64,000 bases of DNA. It comes from Scatophagus argus (taxonomy: Eukaryota; Chordata; Actinopteri; Scatophagidae). The stretch is taken from NCBI RefSeq assembly GCF_020382885.2, contig NC_058515.1, forward strand, positions 9,655,223 to 9,719,222, given 5' to 3'. Shown piece by piece: positions 10,860 to 26,187 of this stretch. The notes beneath the pieces are model-generated. The model searched no databases. It saw only the letters and a program-made list of their open reading frames with translations, and had not been told where the DNA came from. The position numbers were made by a program, and so were the translations under genes. How positions within the stretch are numbered: the stretch's first letter is position 1; the number at the start of each line of letters is the position of its first letter.

Positions 10860-13800
10860 CACACACATTTTTGAAATTAAAAATAACCTAAAAAAAAAAA
10901 AAAAAAATCCATAACAACAAGAAAAACATGTAGTGCAAATTTCTGGAGAAAAAGAAAAATCCCAGATGTTTTTTACTTTGTTTAGGGTCATTTTTGTATG
11001 TTTAGGAAAACTCAAGTTCAAACTTTAAAGATTAAAAAATAGTTTCCATTTCAAATATTTGCTTGTATATTACATAAATTAAAATAAAATAAATACAGCT
11101 GAAATAAAATATAACTGATTAGAAAGACTGAAAACACACCAAGGCAAAAATGTTAAATATGTAAATGTATTAAAAGGCACTGAAAATCGGATTAAGTTCA
11201 ATAAGTTCATATAGCAGAGTGCATACCAGTTATATAAAATGATGCTATAAATAAACCAAAAATAACAAAAATATATAAACCAAATACGTCAAGTAGTATG
11301 TTATTAGAAATTGCATTAAAATGGTTTCTTTCTCTAAACAATTTTACATTTTTCTTTTTGCTTTATATGATCTGCAAACATTCTTGACATTTGTTTGTAA
11401 TTTTATGTACTGTCTGTATTTTCATGTCAAAAGAGAAAAAAACTGATCAAGAAGACAGCAGGTGTCAGCAGACAGCAGTGAATAATAATTTGAAAGATAT
11501 TTAAATAGAGCTTAAAACAAAATAACTTTGTTGAGCATCAGTTATTGAACACCACTGGTCTTCACTGGTATGTTTTCTCCATCTACCCAGTTGTTTACAA
11601 TGCTGCAAGCAGCAGTGAATGTGGAGGTCAAGCGCTTGATTTATTTTTTTTGTGGTTCATGAGATTTAGGTCAACTGTCCCTGTCGCCGTTACCCCCCAC
11701 CTTCTTTCTTCTTCTCAGTCCTCCCACTCTGGCCAGCACCATGTTGGAGGCCCACTACTTCCTCCAAAGCACTTCTGCAGAGGCAGAGGGTTTCATAACT
11801 TAATTTCTGATTTCCCAGTCTGCCTCTGCCAATAAACGGACAAACAACCGGGGCTGCTCCCTGGGATATCCCCTCTTCCTCCTCCTCCTGCTCCTCCTTC
11901 CAGTAGCTCAGTGCCGTTTGCCCTTATATGTCCAGAGAGCTCTGCAATCACAGGAAGAGGCAGTTCAAGCCGATCCGCTATTGTTGCACGAGCCATCAAC
12001 ACTTTGGCACCAACTGGGGGATTTGAAGTCAAAGCATGGCTTCAGCCCATACATTATGAGACAAACAATATAGTTCTGTCCAGGCAACCAGGAAACCACA
12101 AAATAAGGGGAATCCCTGCCTTTGTTCTGTTAGACAAGGAGTGACAGTTAAGGTGTTGTTAGAAATTTCTATTTGCTCATGAAAAGTCACAAAAGTAAGT
12201 TTGTTCCTCATTTAAGAATTGGCCAAAGTTTGTCCTCAATTTGTTCCTCAATACGAGCTCTGTATTTTATCAACAATGCGGTCACCGGGTCGCCGATGGC
12301 CACTGACAGACGAGTAAGAAGCAGGAAGTCACTATGATCATTGCCAAGCTTTGCCAACGGGATGGACTCAATGGCTTCCGCCCATTGGTGAACCTGTTTA
12401 GTAATGTTCTCACTTTTCCTCAACCGCCCCCCTCATCCGTTGTTCTCACAATGCCTGGAAGTAGCCAAGACCTACATCTCCCTCTCTGTTTTCTTAATCG
12501 TTGTTTTCCTTTATGGTTTTTCCTTTTCTTTTTTTTTTCTTTTACAAAGCACACAATTGATCCGACCTCCATCCAAACAAATAAAAGCACGAGGATACGC
12601 ACACGAGCTCTGCACCTCATGCAAACTCTTTACTTCCGATTCACATTTTCAATAGATTTATTCCAAACATGACCATGTTGTCTGATTTTTACTTCATGTT
12701 TGACACATTTGCTTTTCATTACATATGTATATATTAAGTTTTGTAATGTCTTCTTGTTTACTGTTGGCTATGTACTCTTTTCGACAATACAATATACTCA
12801 ACAAGGCAAAATATGCTGTTATCAGGAAACAGTCACAGCAGCTCAAAGTCAGTTAAAAAATTTTATGCTTTTCTGAATTGGGCTCAGTAATCAATCTCAT
12901 CAATGAAAATAAAAATAATTTTCTCTTTATTAATCAAATTACCACTTGCATCATCCCACAATCTCAGCTTTTCATGCAGGAAGCACTTATCTGCCTGAAG
13001 TCAGCCTTGATGATTTCTCTCCTTTTTCTTCAATGTCTCCTCCTGTAAAATACTTTGATGTGAGGGAAATGCAGTTCATAGTTCACTTTTGCGGCGCCTC
13101 AATTAGCTGTCCGGTGCCTGGTTCTCTGTGAACCCAAGGCTGCCCTGAGCATGAGGTAGCTTTCCGCTTGTTTTTTTAGTTATTCACGACCTCCGAGCCC
13201 TCGTCCTCCTCGCTCCATTACCCCCCTCCATCTCCATCTGTCCTCCCTTGTCTCCTGCTTGCTTTATTATTGACGGATGTCCTGCGCAGGCGTTTTCGTC
13301 CATGTCTCCGAGCAGCTTTGCAGGATGCATTCAGAAGTGTGTGTGTGTGTGTGTGTGTGTGTGGGCGTGCAGGGCAGTTCCTGCACATCTGTCGGCTGCA
13401 TTTTTCTCACTCAGGGCGGGGTAAAGGTTGTTTTTCACCACCAGGAGAAGGTGTCTCCCATCTAGAACGATCGATTTGGTCTTGCTTCCTTCCTTTCGGG
13501 CCTCATAACACAACACCTCTGCTCTGATTCGGCAAGCCAGAAGTTTCCATATACTGTTGTAGAGCACTCACTAATGCTTGTCAACTCAGCAATGTCATGA
13601 TTTCCCTTTGAATGCCATTGATTCTTGTATTCAAATACTACCCCGAAAACTAAAGAAATGCTTGCGAGATCGTGAGCAAAATATGAGTGAAACTTTGACA
13701 ATAAAAAGCTTGCTTGATATAGATCTCAGTGCAGCTTGTTTATCCAACAATAAGCTGGTCTTCCAGCTTCCTCTCAGACAGTTTCCTCTGTCCTGGAGAG

Positions 13801-14110
13801 GGGTGAAGGATAGGAAAGCGTTGGTGGGGAAAAGCTGGTGCTCTCTGGCTTACTCCTGGATAGGCAGGCATGTATGGTGTTTCCCCAAGGGTCCTCATAC
13901 ATATTTTTTCAACATGACACAAAAACACACTATGCTTTCCTGCCATTACTTTGCTCAGAGCTATGGGGGTTTAGAAAAACTAATAAGCCACTAAAAATAC
14001 TTGGAGCCCGGGGCTTGGGCCAGGGCTTTTCCTGCGTTGCTTCCAGTATACACGTGGGCCATTGAGGAAAGAGGAAACGAGCAACTCTGGTTGTATGGGG
14101 GCTTCCTGCA
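10860..14110. other. Intergenic region between trip6 and bcl6b
   Basis: AT-rich in its left half, with no confirmed gene. It contains a (GT)n tract at 13337-13363 and one minus-strand open stretch (12208-12423) whose peptide looks protein-like but matches no family I can name. I found no domain, splice pattern or RNA gene elsewhere in it. Confidence 0.4.
13337..13363. repeat. (GT)n microsatellite
   Basis: Thirteen or so perfect GT units in the trip6-bcl6b intergenic region. Confidence 0.9.
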
Positions 14111-14116
14111 CGATAT

Positions 14117-14180
14117 TATAAAGAGCTCCCTCCCTTCAGCCTCCAGTCACAGTGCTGATCAGAGCCAGTGGAGGCTGTGG
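14117..14180 (+). promoter_or_regulatory. bcl6b: Candidate bcl6b core promoter and first non-coding exon
   Basis: A TATAAA (14117-14122) is followed about 60 bp later by a strong GTGAGT donor at 14181. That spacing fits a TATA-driven start near 14148 and a short untranslated exon ending at 14180. A perfect CRE palindrome TGACGTCA (14220-14227) lies just inside the resulting first intron. Position and phase-free splice sites support this, but no transcript evidence is available. Confidence 0.4.
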
Positions 14181-14554
14181 GTGAGTTAGACTGTCGACTG
14201 AACGCTGAGCCGAGGGGTTTGACGTCAGTGAGGCACGCGTTAGTTCTCGTCCCTGCTGGTCGGGGTGAGTTTACGTGTTCCTGTTTGCTGAGGCTGACTT
14301 GTTTGCGTTTTAAGATTTTGTCCGTTCTTGAGTAATCCTTAAAAGTTAACACTTACATTTAGATTTTGTCAGATGTTTGATAGTTTTCAGCAACTGTAAG
14401 GTGAATGTAGGACTTAAAAATGGTTGAATTTTAGATATTTTAAAAAAAATCATCTCTTGAGAAGCTCTCAGTATACTGCAATAATGTGTATATAGAGGCT
14501 TAATTATTCAAGATAAAGATCAAGTGGATGTTTCTTATTTTTTTCCTCGTGCAG

Positions 14555-14632
14555 GTACGAGTAGGGAGCTGGTCTCACCTAACAGATGTGTCTGGGACAC
14601 TCCATACTATTTATTCTATCAGTTACATATAG
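14555..14632 (+). other. bcl6b: Candidate second non-coding exon of bcl6b
   Basis: It is bounded by a pyrimidine-rich acceptor ending in CGTGCAG and a perfect GTAAGT donor, and sits between the putative first exon and the start-codon exon (acceptor at 14744). It would be wholly 5'UTR. Confidence 0.4.
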
Positions 14633-14756
14633 GTAAGTAAGTTACTGTTGGGCGTCATAAAACTCATAAAAATTTAAACTCTGTTCGATTAAACCTAAAA
14701 ATTCCCATTGCTTGCTTGTATCATATATAATGCCATGTCTGCAGGTCCCAGCAAGC

Positions 14757-17986
<3,230 letters not shown>

Positions 17987-18879
17987 AGAGGTCTGACCTC
18001 AGCCTCATTAATCACGACCAGCATGGTGCTCAGAACAACTTAATGATACGAATTAGGTGATTATTCTTAACTTTTAGCAGACTGGTTAGGTGACCAGCTT
18101 GGACAAAATGATGTCAAACTGGATTCCATTTGAGAGAGAAATTTGCAAATGTTGGATGAGTTTGGGAGCTTGGAGCTAGCATAGCATAACACACTGCGTG
18201 GTAGAAATCTGTAGGACTCATTAGAAATCCTGGGTAGCTTTTCTGAGATGGACATGGATTTAAGAAAAGTGTTTTTGAAGGTCTGCGAAGGGACGGAAAG
18301 AGGGGAAGAAGGGAAGAAGAGATGGGAAGAAATTTGGGATGTGCGTACACTGAATTTTGACAGGATTGTGAACAGTTTGAATGAAAGATGATGAAGCAAG
18401 TTTTATAAAGGAGAGGTGGTGAGTTTTTGAGAACATTTGTGAGAAGCACTTAATCAGCATTATGTTATTGAAATTTTCTTCTTAAATGTGTATTTGTCAG
18501 ATTTATCTTAAATCCTGAGGCCTGGGGCCTGCGTACCATTAAAAAAAAAGTGCAGTGATATCTGCTTTCATAGTCCGAGCAGGCAAAGGACTTAGTTGTC
18601 TTGTACTGACCTTAAAGCAAATAAATTAAATTATGAGGTTTTCTGACATTAGCAATTTAAACAAGATGACTGTAAGCAATTGGATAATTGATAATATTAT
18701 TTGCATTTGTATGTTTGTGTTCATTTGCTGGACAAAGATGGTTTTGTACAATTTAAATTAAATCATTTCTATGTCAATTGGAGCTTTGATGTTGAGTGTC
18801 TCATTTAATATCAGTCGCTGACATATGTAATATTATATGTAAACAAATGGTCACACTGTAAAATTTAAAACCTCTATGG

Positions 18880-18885
18880 AATAAA
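18880..18885 (+). other. bcl6b: Polyadenylation signal AATAAA, bcl6b
   Basis: Canonical hexamer about 900 bp after the bcl6b stop. A further AATAAA occurs at 18620-18625, so alternative 3' ends are possible. Confidence 0.4.
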
Positions 18886-18899
18886 AGAATTGGTCACAA

Positions 18900-20950
18900 A
18901 TTGCTGACCTGCATATTTTCCAGCTTTTTCAACAGTGTAACTGCTGCTCTCTCTGTCACACATCCCTCCTTCAGCCTTTCTCCTCCCTGGACTTCCTTCC
19001 TCTCATTAGTACACTGTTTCTACCCATGAATCACGTCTTCTGTTAACTCAGATGTGTCCCACCATTTTCCAGATTTTGTTTTTTTTCTTGGTGCTTTTGT
19101 GGAAACAATGAAGTCGACGGCACCTGTTTCCTCCAGGTTCCTAAAGCCGGGTACTCACTCTACCAGTCCACAACACGTGTGAGAGCTCCCTGGTGCTTCC
19201 TGATGCCAAGGGGGTCGACTGTGGAGGGGCTGCAGACTCCTGCTGAACTCTCCCACCCTCTGTTGTCCCCTGCTTCCTGCTCCCTGATGAGTTGTGGCTA
19301 GTTGGGCTCATTGTCCGTGCTTAGCACACAGACGTTGGAAGTTTGACGGGACTTTCCAACCTTCAGTCCCCCCCCCCCCAACTGAAAAAATTAAACCTAT
19401 GACATGTAGCTTTTCCCATCTGTGGCTCTGACCGCAAACCAGTCCACAAAAGTCACAAGATGTTTGTTGAAAAAGAATTTCATTCAAAACTCTTTCAGGA
19501 AGTGAATTTTTCATTGGAAATATGTATAAATTATTTCAGGAAGTGAGTATTACTGGAAATGTTTCAGTGGCTTTATTGAAACTGCACAAAATCCAGGACG
19601 ACAAGTTGATTCTTTGTTGCATTAGCGTGTTTCGGAGAAGTATTTTCTTCCTCAGCACATAGAAAAAAAGAAGGAAACAAACTTGTGACCCTTTTTCAAA
19701 CTGTGGCCATGGAGGAAATCAGACAGCTTATATTCCTCTTACAGATAATACATCGAGACACACATACACTGCTCTATAGGTGTCCACATATGTGACATTT
19801 ATTACAGTGGGAGAAATCAATCTCAAACTTTTAACTTTGATTTAGTATGAATTCTCCTCTTGAAAAGAGAAATTACAGCACATGTATCAGGGCCCTGGGG
19901 CAAACTTTTCTTAATTTACTTATTAGAGGTTCTTCTTCTGATTATTCTGTGTTGCCTCTATAAGCATGCAGCAGGTACAGAGGTACAAAGCAGACTACAC
20001 ATGGCAGCTACAGTAAAGTGTATTCTGCACAGGAACTCAAATACTGTTAGTGTAACTGCTATAGTTTCTATGCTCTTCCCAGTATGTGGTTGCCTCCCTC
20101 TGGTGTCAGACTTGTGTAAACTCATGAAGCTATTTTTGGTATGATACATTGTAAATGTATGATTTGAATGCACTTCCCACTGCTGTCTTTTGTTATGTGC
20201 TGTGATCACAGTGTTAACCAACAAGTAATACTGAAACTGAGAGAACAAACTGAGAAGGAAATTTATGTTTCTGTGGATCCTCCCTTTCATTCTGTTTTCT
20301 GTTAATGCTGCATTTTTTCCTGTTGCCTGAAGCTACACACTCATTTGTTTTCTAATAAAAAAGGGATCCATTCTTTTCTAAAAATCATGCACTCATGTGC
20401 TCTTCAAACCAGCAACAAATGCCCAGAAGGAAAAAGTTCTATTTATATGAGAATTGCATTGCATTTCTCCAGATAATTTTGTACATTCGTGATTGAAGTT
20501 TATTTAGATAGCCCAATATTACATATCAGAAACACGATTCTGCAGATTTAGTACTTTGAAATAGGCTTTAAGATTTTTTGTTTCACTTAAGACAAAAATC
20601 CCTCATATTCTGGCACATGAATGCATCTAAATACTGTGATCTGATTATAAGAAATCCCTGACTAACTGAAGAGGAAATAAAAGCATATTGTTGATGGATT
20701 GAATGGCCTGATGTATAATATTTATGTAATACAGAAACAAGAGGGTGACCCAACATTTCTTTACTGCACAAACTGAATTATTTACTATAAATTTAATATC
20801 TGAAACCATGTATGAGGGATTTTCATGTGCAAAAGACCTTCCTACTATGTTTTGTGCTTTTGTGTTACTTGTGTTACTTACTGTGTTATTCTTTCAAAGT
20901 CAATTAACTTTCAAAAAACAATAACACCCCAACAGTCTACATGCAGTTTA
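18900..20950. other. Intergenic region between bcl6b and slc16a13
   Basis: No ORF here shows a recognisable domain, splice arrangement or RNA fold. The sequence is AT-rich until the GC-rich block near 20970. Confidence 0.4.
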
Positions 20951-20969
20951 CCTGAAACACTTCCACAGG

Positions 20970-21182
20970 AAGGCGCGCTTCCATAGGGAGGCGCGCGCAG
21001 TCCTCCCGCGTGAGGACTGCGCACGCGTGTAGGTTACCGGCTCACTCTGTGGTGAGTGTTGAACTTCTGCTATCCCGCTGCTCGTGGTGATAAGAGATTC
21101 CGCGTTGTTTTTTGCTATTTACCACACTGCATTTGGAGACTGTGGACCATGAGCTGCCCCGAAGAAAGCTGACAAACCCAGG
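20970..21182 (+). promoter_or_regulatory. slc16a13: GC-rich promoter / first non-coding exon zone, probably slc16a13
   Basis: A local CpG-rich island in AT-rich surroundings, with repeated GGCGCGC motifs, a perfect inverted repeat (20995-21005 with 21012-21022) and a GTGAGT donor at 21183. The start-codon exon of slc16a13 begins after an acceptor near 23258, so an untranslated first exon ending at 21182 fits. A seven-codon uORF (21149-21172) would lie in that leader. The assignment rests on position and splice signals only. Confidence 0.4.
20995..21022. repeat. Perfect inverted repeat, 11 bp arms with 6 bp loop
   Basis: GCGCAGTCCTC, then CCGCGT, then GAGGACTGCGC. It can form a stable stem-loop in RNA or be a palindromic protein site. 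Confidence 0.85.
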
Positions 21183-21199
21183 GTGAGTTGTGTCGAGTT

Positions 21200-23258
21200 A
21201 AACTGAAGCTTTAATCAGGCTAACCGGATTAAATTTAAATAAACTTTGTTTATTTAGTCACACACGATTGTTGCTCTTTAATTTTTCACGCTAAACTTCT
21301 CTCATACCGCTATAGGGAAGACCTAACAGGCAACAGTTGACGAGCAATGTAGAAATATCCAAAAATGCACCAGCATGGTCACTACATCATGACAAAGTGT
21401 TGTTTTTCTGCTGTTTTAATAACAACAGCTTGTGACAACCGCTGCGCAAGCGCTGTGTGAAGCAAGCCTACGTCATCGTGCGCTACGCAGCCTACCTGTC
21501 AATGGCTGCGTAATTAATCATGCGCGAAGCCGATGGTCTCTGTGAGGCTGCAGCTGATTGGAGGAAAAACAGCGTCATCACGTGTTTGCAGGTGCGTGTG
21601 CACTAATGTCCATGTTGTAGGCTCACACAATCAATCATTGATATTGATTCATACGGACTGAAACGCAGATTGTTGGGTTTGAGTTTAGCACAGTTTACAT
21701 GTTTTCAATCAGTGGAATATATTAAATATATATTAAAATGTCTCAGAAAGAAAGTGGAACTGAATTGTATGAGTCATAAGAGTGATAACAAAGGCCATCA
21801 CCAGGATTTTAGAAATACCCACCAGGCACTTTTTACTCTTACTCTTTACTATGTTTATGTACATTTGTGATTGTGAATTTTCTGTGAGTTTGTGAAGATT
21901 TTTTATAAAGACACTTGGCGAAATGAAACTTTAAGACAAACACTGAGTCATATAGTGTGAAACCATACATTTCCCTGCTGCTTTTCCTTCACTGAAATCT
22001 AATGAGCGATCCCTCCGCATAAGCAGGTCGGTATCAGATTCGACAAAGTTTATAATGATATCAGATGATCATACTGTGCAAAAAAAGTTCAGCCCATGAT
22101 GAAATCAAGGTATCGTTTTATTTTCTAAAGTCTTTGTGTGTTTGAGAGAGAGCGCAGAGTAAAATTCCTGTAATTCCTGTAGCATTGAAGTGAGTGGAAT
22201 TAGGTTAGGAATGGACAAGGTCACTGCGCCACACTGCTTATTGCTTTGGCTCATTTTTACCTCACTACAGAGGGGAAAACAGTCACGAAGGATCAGAAGT
22301 ACCCACTGTATGTGTGACAGAAATAATTAGTGAACTGTGCTCACACTGTGGTCGGATCCTGAACTGGTAACACTGATCTTGGGTGTTCACCTTGAAACTG
22401 TGCTGATTGTACAGATCTTCTGTGCTGCTGCTTGCGTGAAGCCTCCATGTTTAGAATTTGTAGCTTCTTTGCAGCATCATCCACATGTGAAGCTCATTGT
22501 TTTGATTGTCATTACACCATTTGACAGGCTGCCAGAGGCAAACAGCCAGAAGGTGATAATTCCAGTTTTCTGAGCTCATCGGTATCATCAAAGAAGAAGC
22601 ACAGTCTTTATGAAGGCAGCTGGTTAAGTTATCAAATTAAAATGAAGGATATTTCTTTAGAGATTCTGGTAATGGCAGATCACAGGAAGTCTACAATGGG
22701 AGCATGTTGACAGCAGTGGTGGAAAGCTGTGGTCAGCGTTAGACGAGGAACTTCACTCGTGTTTGTGACTGTGGTTCCTGCTGCAGCAGCATTTTGTTCT
22801 TGAGGTAAAAGGGGATGCATGCATGTGATCAGCTTGTTACTGTCAGCAGCAACTGTGCCTGAGGAATACATTTTCTCCTGAAACTGTGACAATAATAATA
22901 ATAATAATACTAATGTTGTCATGTCAGTTGTTGGTGTTTTCTTGTCTTTCACTATGTAGATTTTCTTGATAGCTGACCTATGAGTGCTTGTCGAAGTTCA
23001 CCTCTCACCTATAACCAGCTCTCAAATGAAGACCAGCCTGTTTAGCATAGTCACACTCACATAGCCCAACCAGCGGCCTGTGAGAAGTTAATCATTAAGA
23101 CTATTGACAGGAAGAGTAGACAGACAGCAGACAGAAAGAGCTGCCAAAGGAGAGAGCCAATCACTTGGATTCCCTGAGGCTCATATCTTCATGTTCTTAG
23201 CACTTGTTTTCTATTCTGAGTTGCCCCTCTCGCTGCTGCATTTATTTTATTTCTGCAG
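21200..23258. other. Probable first intron of slc16a13
   Basis: No coding exon is recognisable. It includes an (AAT)n run at 22891-22908. If the upstream first-exon proposal is wrong, this is simply intergenic DNA. Confidence 0.35.
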
Positions 23259-23275
23259 ATAAATTTCTTTCAAAC

Positions 23276-26187
23276 ATGACCAACCGCCAGCCCAAGGCAA
23301 AGAGCCATATCGAGGAGGCCGAGGGCCCGGATGGAGGATGGGGCTGGGTGCTGGTCGGTGCCCTGTTCGTCAGCACGAGCCTCGTGTTCGGCCTGATGCG
23401 CAGCTTGGGGATCTTCTTTGTGGAATTCGTGCAGTACTTTGATGAGAGCGCTCAGGCCATCTCCTGGATCTCGTCCACGGGCCTGGCAGCGCAGCAGTTC
23501 TTCAGTGAGTCACTGTGTGTTAAAGTATGAGTGTGTTTTTTTTTTTTTGCAGGTATGATTGCAACCAACTAATCATTTTCACCATCGATTAATCTGTCGA
23601 CATGAAACCGAGAGAAGCAACTTGATAATCAGTTTTGTTGACTGACTAATCAGCTATCATGCTCGTTGTTCTGTCATGCAGGTAACAAACATGATCATAC
23701 CGTATATCATTTCTGTTATTAAATCTATACTGATCACTCAGGAAGAGGTGTACTTATAGAGAGGCACAGCTCTATTTAATATTGTAGTGGGGACTGCATA
23801 GTTTCTAGAGATGCCAGTTGTGTCAGGCTGAATTTGGGGAAAATGTGTTGAAATGGTGCACTGATCATGTGGAAGTTTCCATTTGCTAAATTTGTGTAGC
23901 TGTGATAAAGATAGTTGACTAATGGAGATGCGTTTGTTTGTTTTGCAGGTCCGCTGGGTGCAGCACTGTGTAATGCGTATAATGCCCGGGTGGTGGTGAT
24001 GACAGGGGGGTGTCTCGCTGCTGTCGGCCTCATTCTGGCCTCGCAGGCCACCTGTCTTGTTCACCTCTACCTCACTATGGGTGTCATTTCAGGTAACATG
24101 TCTCGACTCGAAGCAGGTCATTTTTGTTTACCTGGTTAACTGTTAGCCGAGTTAATAGGTGAATACGATGACCTCTCACAGTGGTTCTCTCCTCCCCCTC
24201 TCCTGTTCCTCAGGTCTGGGCTGGGGGCTGGTCTTCACTCCCATGGTGGCTACAGTCATGGCTCACTTCACCCAGCGGCGCACCCTGGCGTTGGGACTGG
24301 GGTTCGCCAGCATCGGCCTCTCCTCCTTCGCTTTCAACCCGCTGTTCCAGCTGCTGGTCGAGACGTACGCCTGGCGAGGGGCCCTTCTGATTTTGGGGGG
24401 CCTCAGCCTCAACATCGTGCCCTGTGGGGCTCTCATCCGTCCACAGCGACGATCTGAAGCCCCGGCAAAGGTGAGACAAGACTTTACTGTATTACGTGTA
24501 CCAACTTTGAGAAGTGTTTTAGGAAGAATTTGATGATATCAGAATCGCAGTCACACACTCTCAGACATCTTATCAGTCTCGTTTGGTGAAAATAAGACAT
24601 TAAAGGCTTTATTTTAAATTTGAGCTTCAGCAAATGAATGCTGACCACACTTACCCTGATTCAGTCCTGCACACCGTCTTGAAGCTTTTAACATGAAAGC
24701 CCCCACCCCCCAGGTTGACTCAGAGAACAGTCCTCCGCGTACTTCGATGCTGCAACGAGTCTCGTCCTACCTGGAGCTGTCGCTGCTCTTCGAGAGGCCA
24801 TATGTCACCTACACCTTGAGTGTCACTCTTCTTAACGTGGGCTACTTTGTGCCGTATTTCCACCTAGTGGCTCACAGCCGCCAAGCTGGTTTCTCGGAGT
24901 ACCAAGCCGCTTTCGTCATGTCAGCCGCTGGCGCTTCAGACATTTTGGGCCGCATAGCGTCAGGCTGGTTCTCTGACCTGCGTCTTTTTCGGCTGATTCA
25001 TGTACTGAGCATGTGGACGACGCTGGCGGGAGTGTTCATCATGCTGCTGCCTGTGGGCTCCTTGTCTGGTTCCTACTCTGCGCTGATCGTGATCAGCCTC
25101 CTCTACGGCTTCTGCTCCGGGGCGCTGACCTCTGTGGTGTTCGCGGTGCTGCCCATAATTGTGGGCGTGGAGCGCACGATGGGGGCCCTCGGGTTACTGC
25201 AGCTCATCGAGAGCATCGCCGGACTGCTGGGGACACCTCTGTCAGGTACGAGCACATCACATTATATCTCCCAATGTAGGTCATGTCACCTTGTTTCTTG
25301 TTATCTAAAGCAACTTAAATCACACGTGTTATCACACTGAGGCTCTGAGTAGTCAAACATTAACATTAACAGGAGTATTTAGGGTCAGCCTGTGCTCTTA
25401 CCCAGTTTTCAGTTCATTTACAAGTTTTTTGACATGCACTCCCAACCTCACCACACAGCTAAAACAACAAAATGTCTTAAAGGGTCTTCCTCACCTAACC
25501 GTGAGTAGGATGTAACCACTCAGATAGAACCTGAGTTCCTGTAAAAATGGTGTTCAGTGACTGTCATTTCTTCTCAGTCTTGCTGACCTGAACCTGGACA
25601 ACCTTTCAAGCATTAAAGCAACTCTTTTTTTCCTCAAGTTCCCAAATAAATCACATGATCACATAATCACTATGACTTGTCATAGTAGGAAGAGCACAGG
25701 CCACGTTAACGTGATATTTAAAGTGAAAGTGTCTGCTATGAAAACGTCTGCTCAGCTTGCAGTTTATTTGAACCGACCCTTTAAAAATCTCTTAATTTGG
25801 ATGTTTGAATTTATGAGTAAACATGCGTAAGCCCTCGGAGAGTAAAGGCACAGTTATGCAATCAGATTGACTTCTTGTGTGCACTGCATTTAATTAGTTA
25901 ACATAATGCACATCATTTATGCTCTTAGGTTCAGAATATTTTTTCCTGTCTCCATGTCTCAAGGGTTTCTCAAGGACATCACAGGCAACTACATCGCTTC
26001 CTTCATGGTAGCGGGTGGTTTCCTCATTCTCGGCACTTTGACGCTGGCCACTCTGCCTCACTACTTCTCCTGCACAGATCCGCCACCTCCTCAAAGAGGG
26101 TCCCTCAACAGGAAGGATAAGGGTTCACATACGGAGTTGGAGCAGATGAGTAGTTTGCCTCCTGACCCAAATCATAGAGGAGTTTAA
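23276..26187 (+). CDS. slc16a13: Monocarboxylate transporter 13 (SLC16 family, MFS)
   Basis: Five coding exons, 23276-23504, 23949-24092, 24214-24470, 24714-25245, 25964-26187, join in phase to 461 aa. The N-terminus carries the SLC16 signature PDGGWGW leading into TM1. Hydrophobic segments continue in the 6+6 pattern of the major facilitator superfamily, with a soluble loop (about residues 205-230, Ser/Pro-rich) between halves. VRSFGVFFVEF-like (here [11 protein letters not shown]), [25 protein letters not shown] and the closing [18 protein letters not shown] favour SLC16A13 over its neighbour SLC16A11. Family role: proton-linked or facilitated transport of small monocarboxylates across membranes; the substrate of this member is not settled. 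The ATG chosen lies 17 bp after an acceptor and gives the usual short cytosolic N-terminus. No slc16a11 copy is visible downstream, where acap1 converges tail-to-tail. Confidence 0.92.

Noticed and set aside
18067-18460. Overlapping minus-strand frames after bcl6b
   Set aside because: Three frames are open at once over a purine-rich 3'UTR-like stretch; composition explains this better than a gene.
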